64,000 bases of DNA from DAOTTY01 sp964451095 (GTDB lineage Bacteria > Chloroflexota > Anaerolineae > Aggregatilineales > Phototrophicaceae): NCBI GenBank assembly GCA_964451095.1, contig CAYVGI010000007.1, positions 9,895 through 73,894 on the forward strand, in the 5' to 3' direction. Under the pieces are notes generated by a model that worked only from the letters and a program-made list of their open reading frames with translations, searched no databases and was not told the origin of the DNA. The position numbers and the translations under genes are program-made. How positions within the stretch are numbered: position 1 is the stretch's first letter; each line of letters begins with the position of its first letter. Below, piece after piece: positions 49,610-56,354 of the stretch.

Positions 49610-51277
49610 TTAGCCTAGCGCTTCCTCGATGAGTTCGGTGATGGCGTCGGCGGTTAGCGTGCCCAGGTGCCGCTCCACAATCACACCATCCTCGTTGATG
49701 AGGTAGGTGCTGGGGTAACTTTGCAGCGCGTACTGGTTCTGGATGTCGCCGCGTGCGTCCAGTGCCAGCGGGAACGTTAGCCCAAGCTCCTCCTGGAAGC
49801 CGAGAATCTGGTCTTCGCTTTCACGGTTGTTCACCGCCACGATGACAAACCCGTCGTCGCGGTGCTCGTCGTATGCCTGCTGGAACTGCGGCATTTCAAT
49901 GCGACACGGTCCGCACCATGTCGCCCAGAAGTTGAGCAGCACGGTTTGCCCGCGCAGGTCTTCCAGCAGCAGCGGCTCGCCCTCGGTTGTGTACGTCAGG
50001 AAGTTCGGCGCGACATCACCCACATTGATGCCCACTTCGGCACCTTCCACAGTCGTGGTGTCCACATCAACGCGGGTTTCCAGAACTGGGGCAGTGGCAG
50101 CCGTGTTGGTGTCGGTGGTGGTATCTGCTGTGGTGGCAGCACCAGTAGAAGCTGCGCCTGTTGCCGCAACGGTTTCGAACTCGTTCTCGTTCACACAGTT
50201 GAACACATCACCCCACGGCACCTGCCCGGCAACTGCACCCGTGAAGCACTCCTCCATGTTGTAAGAAATTACGCCCAGCGAGCCTTGCCCACCCAGCGTA
50301 CTCAGGCGCTGTAGCTGCCCGCTGGCAACCATCAGACCAATAGCAATGAGGAACGCGCCGCTGGCAAGCTTAATCGTGCCCATGTGCTTGTTCAGCCCGC
50401 GCAGCATACCCTGGGCGCTGTCTAGCAGCAAGGCAGTGACAATAAATGGAATGCCCAGCCCCAGCGAGTACGCCGTGAGCATAGCGCCTGCCTGCGAGAC
50501 ACTACCGCCATTCGCTGCCAGGGTAAGGATCGCACCGTAAATCGGACCGATGCAGGGCGTCCAGCCAGCAGCGAAGACCACACCCATAAGCGTGCTGCCG
50601 CCAAAGCCACTGTAGCCGCTCGCAGCCATCTGCTTACGTGTGTCCGCATAGAGCGATAACTCAAGCTTGGTGAACAGATTTAGCCAGAATCCCTGTGGTT
50701 TGGTAAATGCACCGCCGAGCACAAGCCACATCGCAAACGCTGTGAACACAGGCAGCGAAATCAGCGTGCGGTTGAAGATGTTCGCGTCCGGGTTCAGCGG
50801 GGAGGGGGGTAGGTCAAATGCCCAGAAGATGAGCACCGCACCAAACAGCGCTACACCAATCGTGAAAGCTAAATTTAAAACGCTTGCTCGCTGGCGCAGC
50901 CAGTTGAACAACCAGCTTAGGGCACCCATAAAGTGCAGACCGAACACAATAATCACAATACCGCCGACGCGCCCGATGAGCGCCGTTGCCGTGTTCACAC
51001 CGCCACCGACGACGCCCAAAAATGCGGTCGTCAGCAAGCCGATGCCCACGAACACCAGTGTAAAGCCGGTCACGAAGAACAAACTGTGCAGCCCGGTGCT
51101 CACCCGCGTGACGGCTTTGCTTTGTACTTGGGTGCCACCGCCTGCTGCCTGTGCCGCGACCGTATTGGTCACGCGCCCACCCATGTAGCTGATGTACGCT
51201 GGCACCAGCGGCAGCACACATGGGGAGATGAACGATATGAAGCCTGCTGCAAAGGCAAGACCTAACGTTATTTCCAT
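49610..51277 (-). CDS. CcdA/DsbD-like thiol-electron transporter fused to TlpA-like thioredoxin
   Basis: The 555-residue protein joins two parts. Residues 1-330 are a six-helix CcdA membrane domain with the transporter cysteines: Cys20 in FISFISPCVLPLVPAYISY and a second in VVFAAGWTPCIGPIYGAIL. A threonine/alanine-rich linker (about 370-400) follows. Residues 420-555 are an extracytoplasmic redoxin: VGDVAPNFLTYTTEGEPLLL, then WCGPC at 454-458 in WATWCGPCRIEMPQF, LDARGDIQNQYALQSYPSTY. CcdA moves reducing power from cytoplasmic thioredoxin to outer thiols for cytochrome c maturation or disulfide repair. The fusion replaces separate ccdA and resA genes. It has its own terminator. Confidence 0.93.
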   Translation of the reverse strand: MEITLGLAFAAGFISFISPCVLPLVPAYISYMGGRVTNTVAAQAAGGGTQVQSKAVTRVSTGLHSLFFVTGFTLVFVGIGLLTTAFLGVVGGGVNTATALIGRVGGIVIIVFGLHFMGALSWLFNWLRQRASVLNLAFTIGVALFGAVLIFWAFDLPPSPLNPDANIFNRTLISLPVFTAFAMWLVLGGAFTKPQGFWLNLFTKLELSLYADTRKQMAASGYSGFGGSTLMGVVFAAGWTPCIGPIYGAILTLAANGGSVSQAGAMLTAYSLGLGIPFIVTALLLDSAQGMLRGLNKHMGTIKLASGAFLIAIGLMVASGQLQRLSTLGGQGSLGVISYNMEECFTGAVAGQVPWGDVFNCVNENEFETVAATGAASTGAATTADTTTDTNTAATAPVLETRVDVDTTTVEGAEVGINVGDVAPNFLTYTTEGEPLLLEDLRGQTVLLNFWATWCGPCRIEMPQFQQAYDEHRDDGFVIVAVNNRESEDQILGFQEELGLTFPLALDARGDIQNQYALQSYPSTYLINEDGVIVERHLGTLTADAITELIEEALG

Positions 51278-51411
51278 GGTTAGCGAACCTGTCCGTTTAT
51301 TTTAACTGTTGCACAATGGACGTGTTTGTCTGCTCACATGTTACAGCACGACCAGTGTTGTTATCTACGGTAGCCGCAGCGCCGCCCACGGAATGTAAAG
51401 CGGTTTACGTT

Positions 51412-52320
51412 TTACACAATTTTGATAGTCGTCTCATCCTGTGCCCACAAATACAGCCATTTTGCCGCCAGCACGTTTAATTCCACCGCATTGCCAGCGC
51501 CATTGCGCCCAAAGCGGTTGTGCCAGTATGCGCCGTGCAGCGGGATAGTGCCCCCGTTTGCATGACGTACCACCATATGATATGGCGTACCGTGCCGTTG
51601 CATCGCGCCTACTTTACACACGCCGCCGCACGCCGCCGGGTGCAGTGTATATGCTCCCGGTGCCATGCTCGCGGGTGCAGTGATAGCGGTTTGCAGCACA
51701 GGTGCGCTACCTGATGTTGCTGTGAGAGTGTTCGTCGTCCGGTCGATGGTCACTGCCTGTGTACCACGCCGACCGGCTGCGTTGTGCGGGGTATCCAATC
51801 TGCGCCAGTGCACTGCCTGCGTCCAACCGACGGGGTCAGCGTCGGCGTCTGCCACGGCGTACCAGGTGCCGCCCGCATTTGTCAGCACGTCTGCTACCTG
51901 CATCACACCGCCGTGCCCCACACGGGTAACCAGCGGTGCATCTGCTGCGGCATAACCCCGCACCGCCGCTACCGGGGCGGTTACCTCCACATCAGCGGGC
52001 ACACGGCGCACGAGTCGGGTCACCTCAGTGGGGTAGGGTGCAATCGGCTGCACCTGCTCCCTGGTCACTAAACCGCCCTCAGTGGCGTACCAATCCGCGT
52101 CGTATTCCCGGATGGGGAACACCGCATCTGCCCACAGCGTGCGCATCACCTGCCCGGCACGATCAACAATGTGTGTCTGCTGCAAGGCACGCCCCTGCAC
52201 AATCTGCGGGGCGGCAAGCGTGGTGCCCGGTCGTATCCCCGGCATGGCAAACCCAAACAGTGATGCGCTCGCAGCGGTGATGCCCGCCGCCTGCAAAAAT
52301 TCCCTGCGTGATAGGCTCAT
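51412..52320 (-). CDS. Tat-exported L,D-transpeptidase-like protein lacking the catalytic Cys motif
   Basis: The 302-residue protein has a Tat signal (SRREFLQAAGI, residues 4-14) and an N-terminal SH3-like half (TLWADAVFPIREYDADW, ADVLTNAGGTWYAVADADA). Residues 185-293 follow the YkuD L,D-transpeptidase plan found in Chloroflexota: AVTIDRTTNTLTATSGSAPV, PGAYTLHP, PYHMVVRH and IPLHGAYWHNRFGR with His262. Active members then have SHGC(V/I)N(L/M); here the place is filled by NGAGNAVELN (273-282), followed by the usual AAKWLYLWA. The nucleophile cysteine and its His are missing, so it is probably not a transpeptidase. It overlaps the sulfite-oxidase-like gene by 4 bases. Confidence 0.82.
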   Translation of the reverse strand: MSLSRREFLQAAGITAASASLFGFAMPGIRPGTTLAAPQIVQGRALQQTHIVDRAGQVMRTLWADAVFPIREYDADWYATEGGLVTREQVQPIAPYPTEVTRLVRRVPADVEVTAPVAAVRGYAAADAPLVTRVGHGGVMQVADVLTNAGGTWYAVADADADPVGWTQAVHWRRLDTPHNAAGRRGTQAVTIDRTTNTLTATSGSAPVLQTAITAPASMAPGAYTLHPAACGGVCKVGAMQRHGTPYHMVVRHANGGTIPLHGAYWHNRFGRNGAGNAVELNVLAAKWLYLWAQDETTIKIV

Positions 52321-53144
52321 GCGTGCACCTCTATAATCGTCTGGTGGGTGGCTATTTGCTTACCGGATGCGCCCTCGCACTCCGCGCCTACTTCAAGTAG
52401 GTATCTGCCGGGTGCAGGCGGTTGCCATGTCGCCTGCCAGTAAGCGAGCTGCCCCGCTGCCCCGTCGGTGAACACGACATTGTTTCGTGTACCGCCATCT
52501 ATGCGGGCAAACACACGCGAAACTGCCTGCGCACCACCGTATGCCCGCCCACGCAACTTAACAGGCTCTCCGTAAGCAACTGGGGTTGCTAGGTCGTCTA
52601 TTACGATAACGGGCTCCGCTGTGCCGTCTGCGGGTAGCCCGCGCCGCTCCCACGTTCCTAGCCGGGGGGTGTCACTCAGCGTGATATGGGTGATCCACTT
52701 GGGCATCTTGTAGCCCGCTTGCCCTGGCACCATTAGCCGCACTGGAAAACCGTGTTCGGGTGGTAAGGGTTTTCCGTTCATGGTGTGTACTAGCAATGCA
52801 TCATGCAGCGCATCCGTGGGTAGGCTGGTCGTGTAACCATCGGCGCAGCTAAAGTTCGCAAATTGGGCACGCGCTTGCGGCGATATGTCCTGGACAATAT
52901 CGGCAAATGGCACGCCGCCCCAGGTTGCCGCCATTAGCATTGGTGCATCGGGGCTGTGCCCGGCACAACTTAGCGCAGCTTGCAGGGTGGTGGTGGGGCG
53001 CGTTGTAAACGTGTTATAGTTTATGGTCAAAGACCGAGAAACATATCCATCAACGACAAGTAGCCACGTCTTCTGGTTCACCTGCGGCACATGCCGTATG
53101 TTCTGCCGGAAGTGCGTATGGTTTTGATTCATTTTGTTCGCCAA
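52317..53144 (-). CDS. Sulfite oxidase-fold molybdopterin-dependent oxidoreductase
   Basis: The start is TTG 53144 or ATG 53132. The 275-residue protein has the SUOX pattern: LQAALSCAGHS with the molybdenum-ligand cysteine Cys60, ATWGGVPFADIV, FSCADGYTTSLP, LLVHTMNGKPLPPEHGFPVR, MVPGQAGYKMPKWITHI, and a C-terminal Mo-co dimerisation domain (VKLRGRAYGGAQAVSRVFAR, YWQATWQPPAPGRYLLEVGA). The usual N after CxG is His here. There is no signal peptide at the predicted start, though it is close to the Tat-exported partner gene, which overlaps it (ATGA). It may leave the cell by riding with that protein. Substrate unknown. Confidence 0.9.
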   Translation of the reverse strand: MANKMNQNHTHFRQNIRHVPQVNQKTWLLVVDGYVSRSLTINYNTFTTRPTTTLQAALSCAGHSPDAPMLMAATWGGVPFADIVQDISPQARAQFANFSCADGYTTSLPTDALHDALLVHTMNGKPLPPEHGFPVRLMVPGQAGYKMPKWITHITLSDTPRLGTWERRGLPADGTAEPVIVIDDLATPVAYGEPVKLRGRAYGGAQAVSRVFARIDGGTRNNVVFTDGAAGQLAYWQATWQPPAPGRYLLEVGAECEGASGKQIATHQTIIEVHA

Positions 53145-53183
53145 AAACTCCGTCCGCTTGAAATATAAGGGTTATTCTGCACT

Positions 53184-53894
53184 ATGGTCATGACGAGAAC
53201 CCAACGGTACAGCCGTACCCGTAACGAGAAACTTTACTATCTGCGCGAGGTAGACATCTTCCAAGATCTCACCGACGGTGAAATCGAGGAGATCAGCGAA
53301 ATGACGCGCATGTGTCTTTACCCTAACAATCACCTCTTCTACATGCCAGATGACCCCGGCGAGGTGCTCTTCATCATCAAAAAAGGTCGTGTTCAACTGT
53401 ACAGGGTATCGCCGGATGGGCGCAAGCTGGTTTTCGCAACGCTGCACCCCGGTGCCATCTTCGGGCACATGGGCATGATCGGGCAGCGCCTGCACAACAC
53501 CTTTGCGGAGTCTGTGGGGGATTGCAAGATCTGCATTATGAACCGTAACGACGTCGAGGAGCTGCTGCTCGCAAAGCCCATCGTCGCGCTGCGCATTCTG
53601 GAGCACGTCGGCAACCGCCTTGTTGAGGCAGAGCAGCGCTTTGAGGACATCGCGTTCCGCCGGATGCCCGCCCGCATTGCTCGCCTCATCTTGCAGATGA
53701 CCGCAGACCAAAGTGACACCACCGTGCTTAAGGGTTACACGCACCAACAGCTTGCAGACATGCTGGGCACCTACCGCGAAACAACCACGCAAATTCTCAA
53801 CGACTTTAAGCAGCAGGGGCTTATCAAGCTGGGGCGCAAAACCATCGAGATCCTGGACGAGGAGGGACTAGCGGCAATTGCTGACGACGATTAG
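53184..53894 (+). CDS. Crp/Fnr family transcriptional regulator
   Basis: The 236-residue regulator starts at ATG 53184 (a second ATG is at 53190). The N-terminal cyclic-nucleotide-binding-like beta barrel has YLREVDIFQDLTDGEIEEIS, GEVLFIIKKGRVQLYRVSPD, FATLHPGAIFGHMGMIGQ and DCKICIMNRNDVEELL. There is no iron-sulfur cysteine cluster of Fnr type; one of the four usual cysteines is missing. The dimer helix follows, and then the HTH_CRP (LKGYTHQQLADMLGTYRETT then TQILNDFKQQGLIKLGRK). It is divergent from the SUOX gene and precedes the VKOR gene, which has two sites of Crp type in front of it. Confidence 0.95.
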   Translation: MVMTRTQRYSRTRNEKLYYLREVDIFQDLTDGEIEEISEMTRMCLYPNNHLFYMPDDPGEVLFIIKKGRVQLYRVSPDGRKLVFATLHPGAIFGHMGMIGQRLHNTFAESVGDCKICIMNRNDVEELLLAKPIVALRILEHVGNRLVEAEQRFEDIAFRRMPARIARLILQMTADQSDTTVLKGYTHQQLADMLGTYRETTTQILNDFKQQGLIKLGRKTIEILDEEGLAAIADDD

Positions 53895-53951
53895 GAACGT
53901 AATCGTTATCGCATGTGTGCGCCTATTTTCGTGACACTTGTCCTGCCTGGA

Positions 53952-53967
53952 TGTGAAACTCGTCACC
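53952..53967 (+). promoter_or_regulatory. Crp/Fnr-type operator 1 upstream of VKOR gene
   Basis: TGTGA-AACTCG-TCACC at 53952-53967 matches nine of ten positions of the Crp palindrome TGTGA-N6-TCACA. It lies 33 bases (three helical turns) centre to centre from the second site and 58 bases after the crp-like gene. Confidence 0.6.
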
Positions 53968-53984
53968 GCATTTGTGCGGTACAC

Positions 53985-54000
53985 TGTGATTAGTTTCACA
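53985..54000 (+). promoter_or_regulatory. Crp/Fnr-type operator 2 upstream of VKOR gene
   Basis: TGTGA-TTAGTT-TCACA at 53985-54000 is a perfect Crp-type palindrome, 25 bases before the VKOR start. Its position near the start suggests repression or close control. The bases between the two operators include a short inverted repeat (CCGCA at 53966-53970, TGCGG at 53975-53979). Confidence 0.65.
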
Positions 54001-54025
54001 AACAAATTTGGAAGGGCAAACCGAT

Positions 54026-55291
54026 ATGCCAAGCTCAACCCGACCGAGACTGCTGCCTGTGGTGCTGGCACTGTTGATTTTGCTGGCACTGGCGGTGTTC
54101 GCAAATCCCGTGCGTGCGCAGGAACCCCTGCCAGTCGCGCACGGGATTTTCTTTTACTCCCCGGCATGCTCGCACTGTCACGATGTGATTGATAACCACT
54201 GGGCAGGCATTGAAGCAGAATTCGGTGACCAACTGCGAGTGCTGTTCGTGGATGTATCACAGCCTCATGGCGCTGCATTGATGCAGGCAACCCAGCAGGC
54301 GTTACGCATACCGTCGTCAGGGGTACCGATGCTCGTGCTGGGGGAGCGCGTGCTCGTTGGCTCTGTGGATATACCCCAGATGACGCCTGCAATTGTCCAG
54401 GCAGGGCTGGTAAATGGGGGCATCGCACCGCCGCCCGTAGAGGGTATTGATGCTGTGTTCGAGCAGGTATTCGGGGAGGCGCCTGTTGCTGGCGCGGGTG
54501 TCGGTTCTGCGGATGTTATATCGGTTGCCACACCATCGCTTACAGAGCGTTTCCTCGCAGACCCTATTGCCAATACTGTGGCAGTCGCCTTGCTGGTTGT
54601 GCTAGTGGGGAGCTTGGGCGCGGTGGCGCTGGGTGTGTGGCGTGCGCTGGGGAAAGATAAGCCACCCCCCACGCAGACCTCACAAAGTGCCCGGCAGCAT
54701 GTGCTTGCCGCCCTCACAGTTGTTGGGTTGGGACTCGCGTTCTCGCTTATCCTCGGCAGCTTGGAAAATGTTGCGGTATCGCTGCTTGCCTTTACCGAGG
54801 TGCTGGTGTTTGCGGTTTTTGGCGCATCGGTGTTTATGCGCCCGCGCTCATCGAACCGGCAGGCTTTCCCCGATGGGTTGCTGGTGCTGCTGGCGCTCGC
54901 CGGGTTGGGCGTTGCCGGCTACCTGGCGTATGTTGAAGTCACCCTTACGGAGGCGGTGTGCGGTACCGTTGGCAACTGCAATGCCGTGCAGCAGAGCGCC
55001 TATGCCCGTTTGTTTGGCATACCCATTGCTGTAATGGGTGCTGTCGGCTATGTGGCAATCCTGGGGTTGGTCGGGCTGCGCCATTACCTGCGTTGGTCAC
55101 AGTTGGATGTGCTCCTGCTTGTACTGGCGGTGATTGGCACAGCATTTTCTGCCTATCTCACCTTCCTGGAGCCGTTCGTCATCGGTGCGAGCTGTGTGTG
55201 GTGTCTCACGTCAGCATTGGTTATGTTGATGATGTTGTGGTTGGTGATGCCCGTGGGGCTTGGGGCGTTGCAGGGGGCGCGTGCTCAATAG
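54026..55291 (+). CDS. Thioredoxin-like domain fused to vitamin K epoxide reductase (VKOR)
   Basis: The start chosen is ATG 54026, with a GGAAGGG site. The 421-residue protein has a signal peptide or first helix (LLPVVLALLILLALAVFANP), then an outer thioredoxin-like domain with Cys48-Ser-His-Cys51 in FFYSPACSHCHDV and a second half with SSGVPMLVLGERVLVGS. After a linker, a helix pair leads to the VKOR part (from about residue 275): GVAGYLAYVEVTL, the loop cysteines CGTVGNC, a following SAYARLFGIPIAVMGAVGY, and the quinone-linked pair CVWC near the end. VKOR oxidises the partner thioredoxin to make disulfides in exported proteins. In most fusions the thioredoxin is at the C-terminus; here it is N-terminal. 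Confidence 0.92.
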   Translation: MPSSTRPRLLPVVLALLILLALAVFANPVRAQEPLPVAHGIFFYSPACSHCHDVIDNHWAGIEAEFGDQLRVLFVDVSQPHGAALMQATQQALRIPSSGVPMLVLGERVLVGSVDIPQMTPAIVQAGLVNGGIAPPPVEGIDAVFEQVFGEAPVAGAGVGSADVISVATPSLTERFLADPIANTVAVALLVVLVGSLGAVALGVWRALGKDKPPPTQTSQSARQHVLAALTVVGLGLAFSLILGSLENVAVSLLAFTEVLVFAVFGASVFMRPRSSNRQAFPDGLLVLLALAGLGVAGYLAYVEVTLTEAVCGTVGNCNAVQQSAYARLFGIPIAVMGAVGYVAILGLVGLRHYLRWSQLDVLLLVLAVIGTAFSAYLTFLEPFVIGASCVWCLTSALVMLMMLWLVMPVGLGALQGARAQ

Positions 55292-55305
55292 TGGGTGTGC
55301 TTGCA

Positions 55306-55328
55306 CGGGAGGGTTTTTTGCCCTCCCG
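55306..55328 (+). terminator. Hairpin after the VKOR gene
   Basis: CGGGAGGG (55306-55313) pairs with CCCTCCCG (55321-55328) around a TTTTTTG loop. The T-run is in the loop instead of after the stem. It sits between converging genes. Confidence 0.55.
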
Positions 55329-55351
55329 CGAGTTCGTGCTCAGTAGGTACT

Positions 55352-55684
55352 CTAGTTGCGCAGTGCGGCTTCCAGGCAAGTTGCGCCTTTAGTGCCACTT
55401 ACGCCGCCGTGCCGAACTCTTGCCGGGACTTCTATGCGGTCGCCGGAACGAAGCTTCAGGCGTTGGTTGCTATCTGGCAGGGTAATCTCCATCGAGCCGT
55501 CAACGACGTATAAAACTTTGGTATAGCCGTGGCTGCGCGTGGCAAAGCGTTGATTAGGCTTCGTGTCCCATTTGTAGGGGCGTAAGCCGCTCTGGTGCAT
55601 TTGCCGCGTGATGTTGGAAAGTGAAGGGTGAATGCCACCTTTCCATCGAGTTAACCGTACTGCCGTATGCTGTCTTGTTGCCAT
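55352..55684 (-). CDS. Small cupin-like protein
   Basis: The 110-residue protein has a single cupin-like barrel: YTKVLYVVDGSMEITLPDSN, RLKLRSGDRIEVPARVRH and GGVSGTKGATCLEA. The Y-V-x-x-G-S-x-E segment corresponds to cupin motif one and P-A-R-x-x-H-G to motif two. Only one of the usual metal-binding histidines is present, so it may be metal-free or only sense small molecules. No signal peptide is seen. It reads away from GNAT on the same strand after a 133-base gap, which includes an inverted repeat, so it probably has its own promoter. Confidence 0.75.
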   Translation of the reverse strand: MATRQHTAVRLTRWKGGIHPSLSNITRQMHQSGLRPYKWDTKPNQRFATRSHGYTKVLYVVDGSMEITLPDSNQRLKLRSGDRIEVPARVRHGGVSGTKGATCLEAALRN

Positions 55685-55744
55685 AAAGCGAGTGCCTCAT
55701 CTCAACGTTACGTCTCAATTGTCATTATGTCATGAAATTTATAC

Positions 55745-55780
55745 AAAAAGGTTACAATGCACAAACATTGCACCCTTTTT
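55745..55780. terminator. Inverted repeat with A-run and T-run, possibly bidirectional terminator
   Basis: AAAAAGG (55745-55751) pairs with CCTTTTT (55774-55780), and inside CAATG (55755-55759) pairs with CATTG (55766-55770). The stem is interrupted by a few mismatches. It follows the GNAT gene on the minus strand and could end its transcript. Confidence 0.45.
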
Positions 55781-55817
55781 CACACATAATGCTCACGAGC
55801 GCGGCAATATAGCATAC

Positions 55818-56351
55818 TCAAAGTGCTTTTTCCAGTATCCAGCACGGCTCCTGTACGCGGTGTGTGCGCCCGTTGTGGTCGGTGTAACTCCACTTACCGG
55901 GGTCTTCACGTTTAATTTCATAGTCTAGCCGTTGGTACAGCCGCAGTGCGCCCTGGTTGTCTTTCGCCACGGCAATGGTCACATAGCGGTAGTCCCGCTC
56001 ACGCAGGAGCTCCTCCGCGTACTGCACCATCTGGGTGCCAATTTGCTGCCCCCGGAACGGACGCATGACATAGAACGAGTATAGGTACGCCCGCCCGCTG
56101 CCGTCTGCGATGGTGTGATCGCTGCTGGTAAACAGGATAAACAACCGTCCGATCACTGCCCGGTTGAACGCCGCCACCAGCATCAGCCGACGCCCGGTTT
56201 GCTGCTCTCGGAACGCCCGCCGGAACAGGTTGCGAAACTTAACAAACAACCCATCCATTTCCAGCAGCGGCAGGTCATCCCGCTCCGCAATGCGGATGGT
56301 CACGGGTATCTGCAAGTCCAGTACTTGGGGTTGTGGCACACATTCTGCCAT
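55818..56351 (-). CDS. GNAT-family N-acetyltransferase
   Basis: The 177-residue protein follows the GNAT plan: IPVTIRIAERDDLPLLEMDG at the start, GRRLMLVAAFNRAVIGRLFI as the central strands, YLYSFYVMRPFRGQQIGTQM as motif A with the acetyl-CoA-binding R-x-x-G-x-x-(I/G) segment, and VTIAVAKDNQGALRLYQRLD in motif B. Substrate unknown. The gene starts 3 bases after the CBS-poly(A)-polymerase stop and is part of the same minus-strand operon, although no functional link is clear. Confidence 0.9.
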   Translation of the reverse strand: MAECVPQPQVLDLQIPVTIRIAERDDLPLLEMDGLFVKFRNLFRRAFREQQTGRRLMLVAAFNRAVIGRLFILFTSSDHTIADGSGRAYLYSFYVMRPFRGQQIGTQMVQYAEELLRERDYRYVTIAVAKDNQGALRLYQRLDYEIKREDPGKWSYTDHNGRTHRVQEPCWILEKAL

Positions 56352-56354
56352 CAG

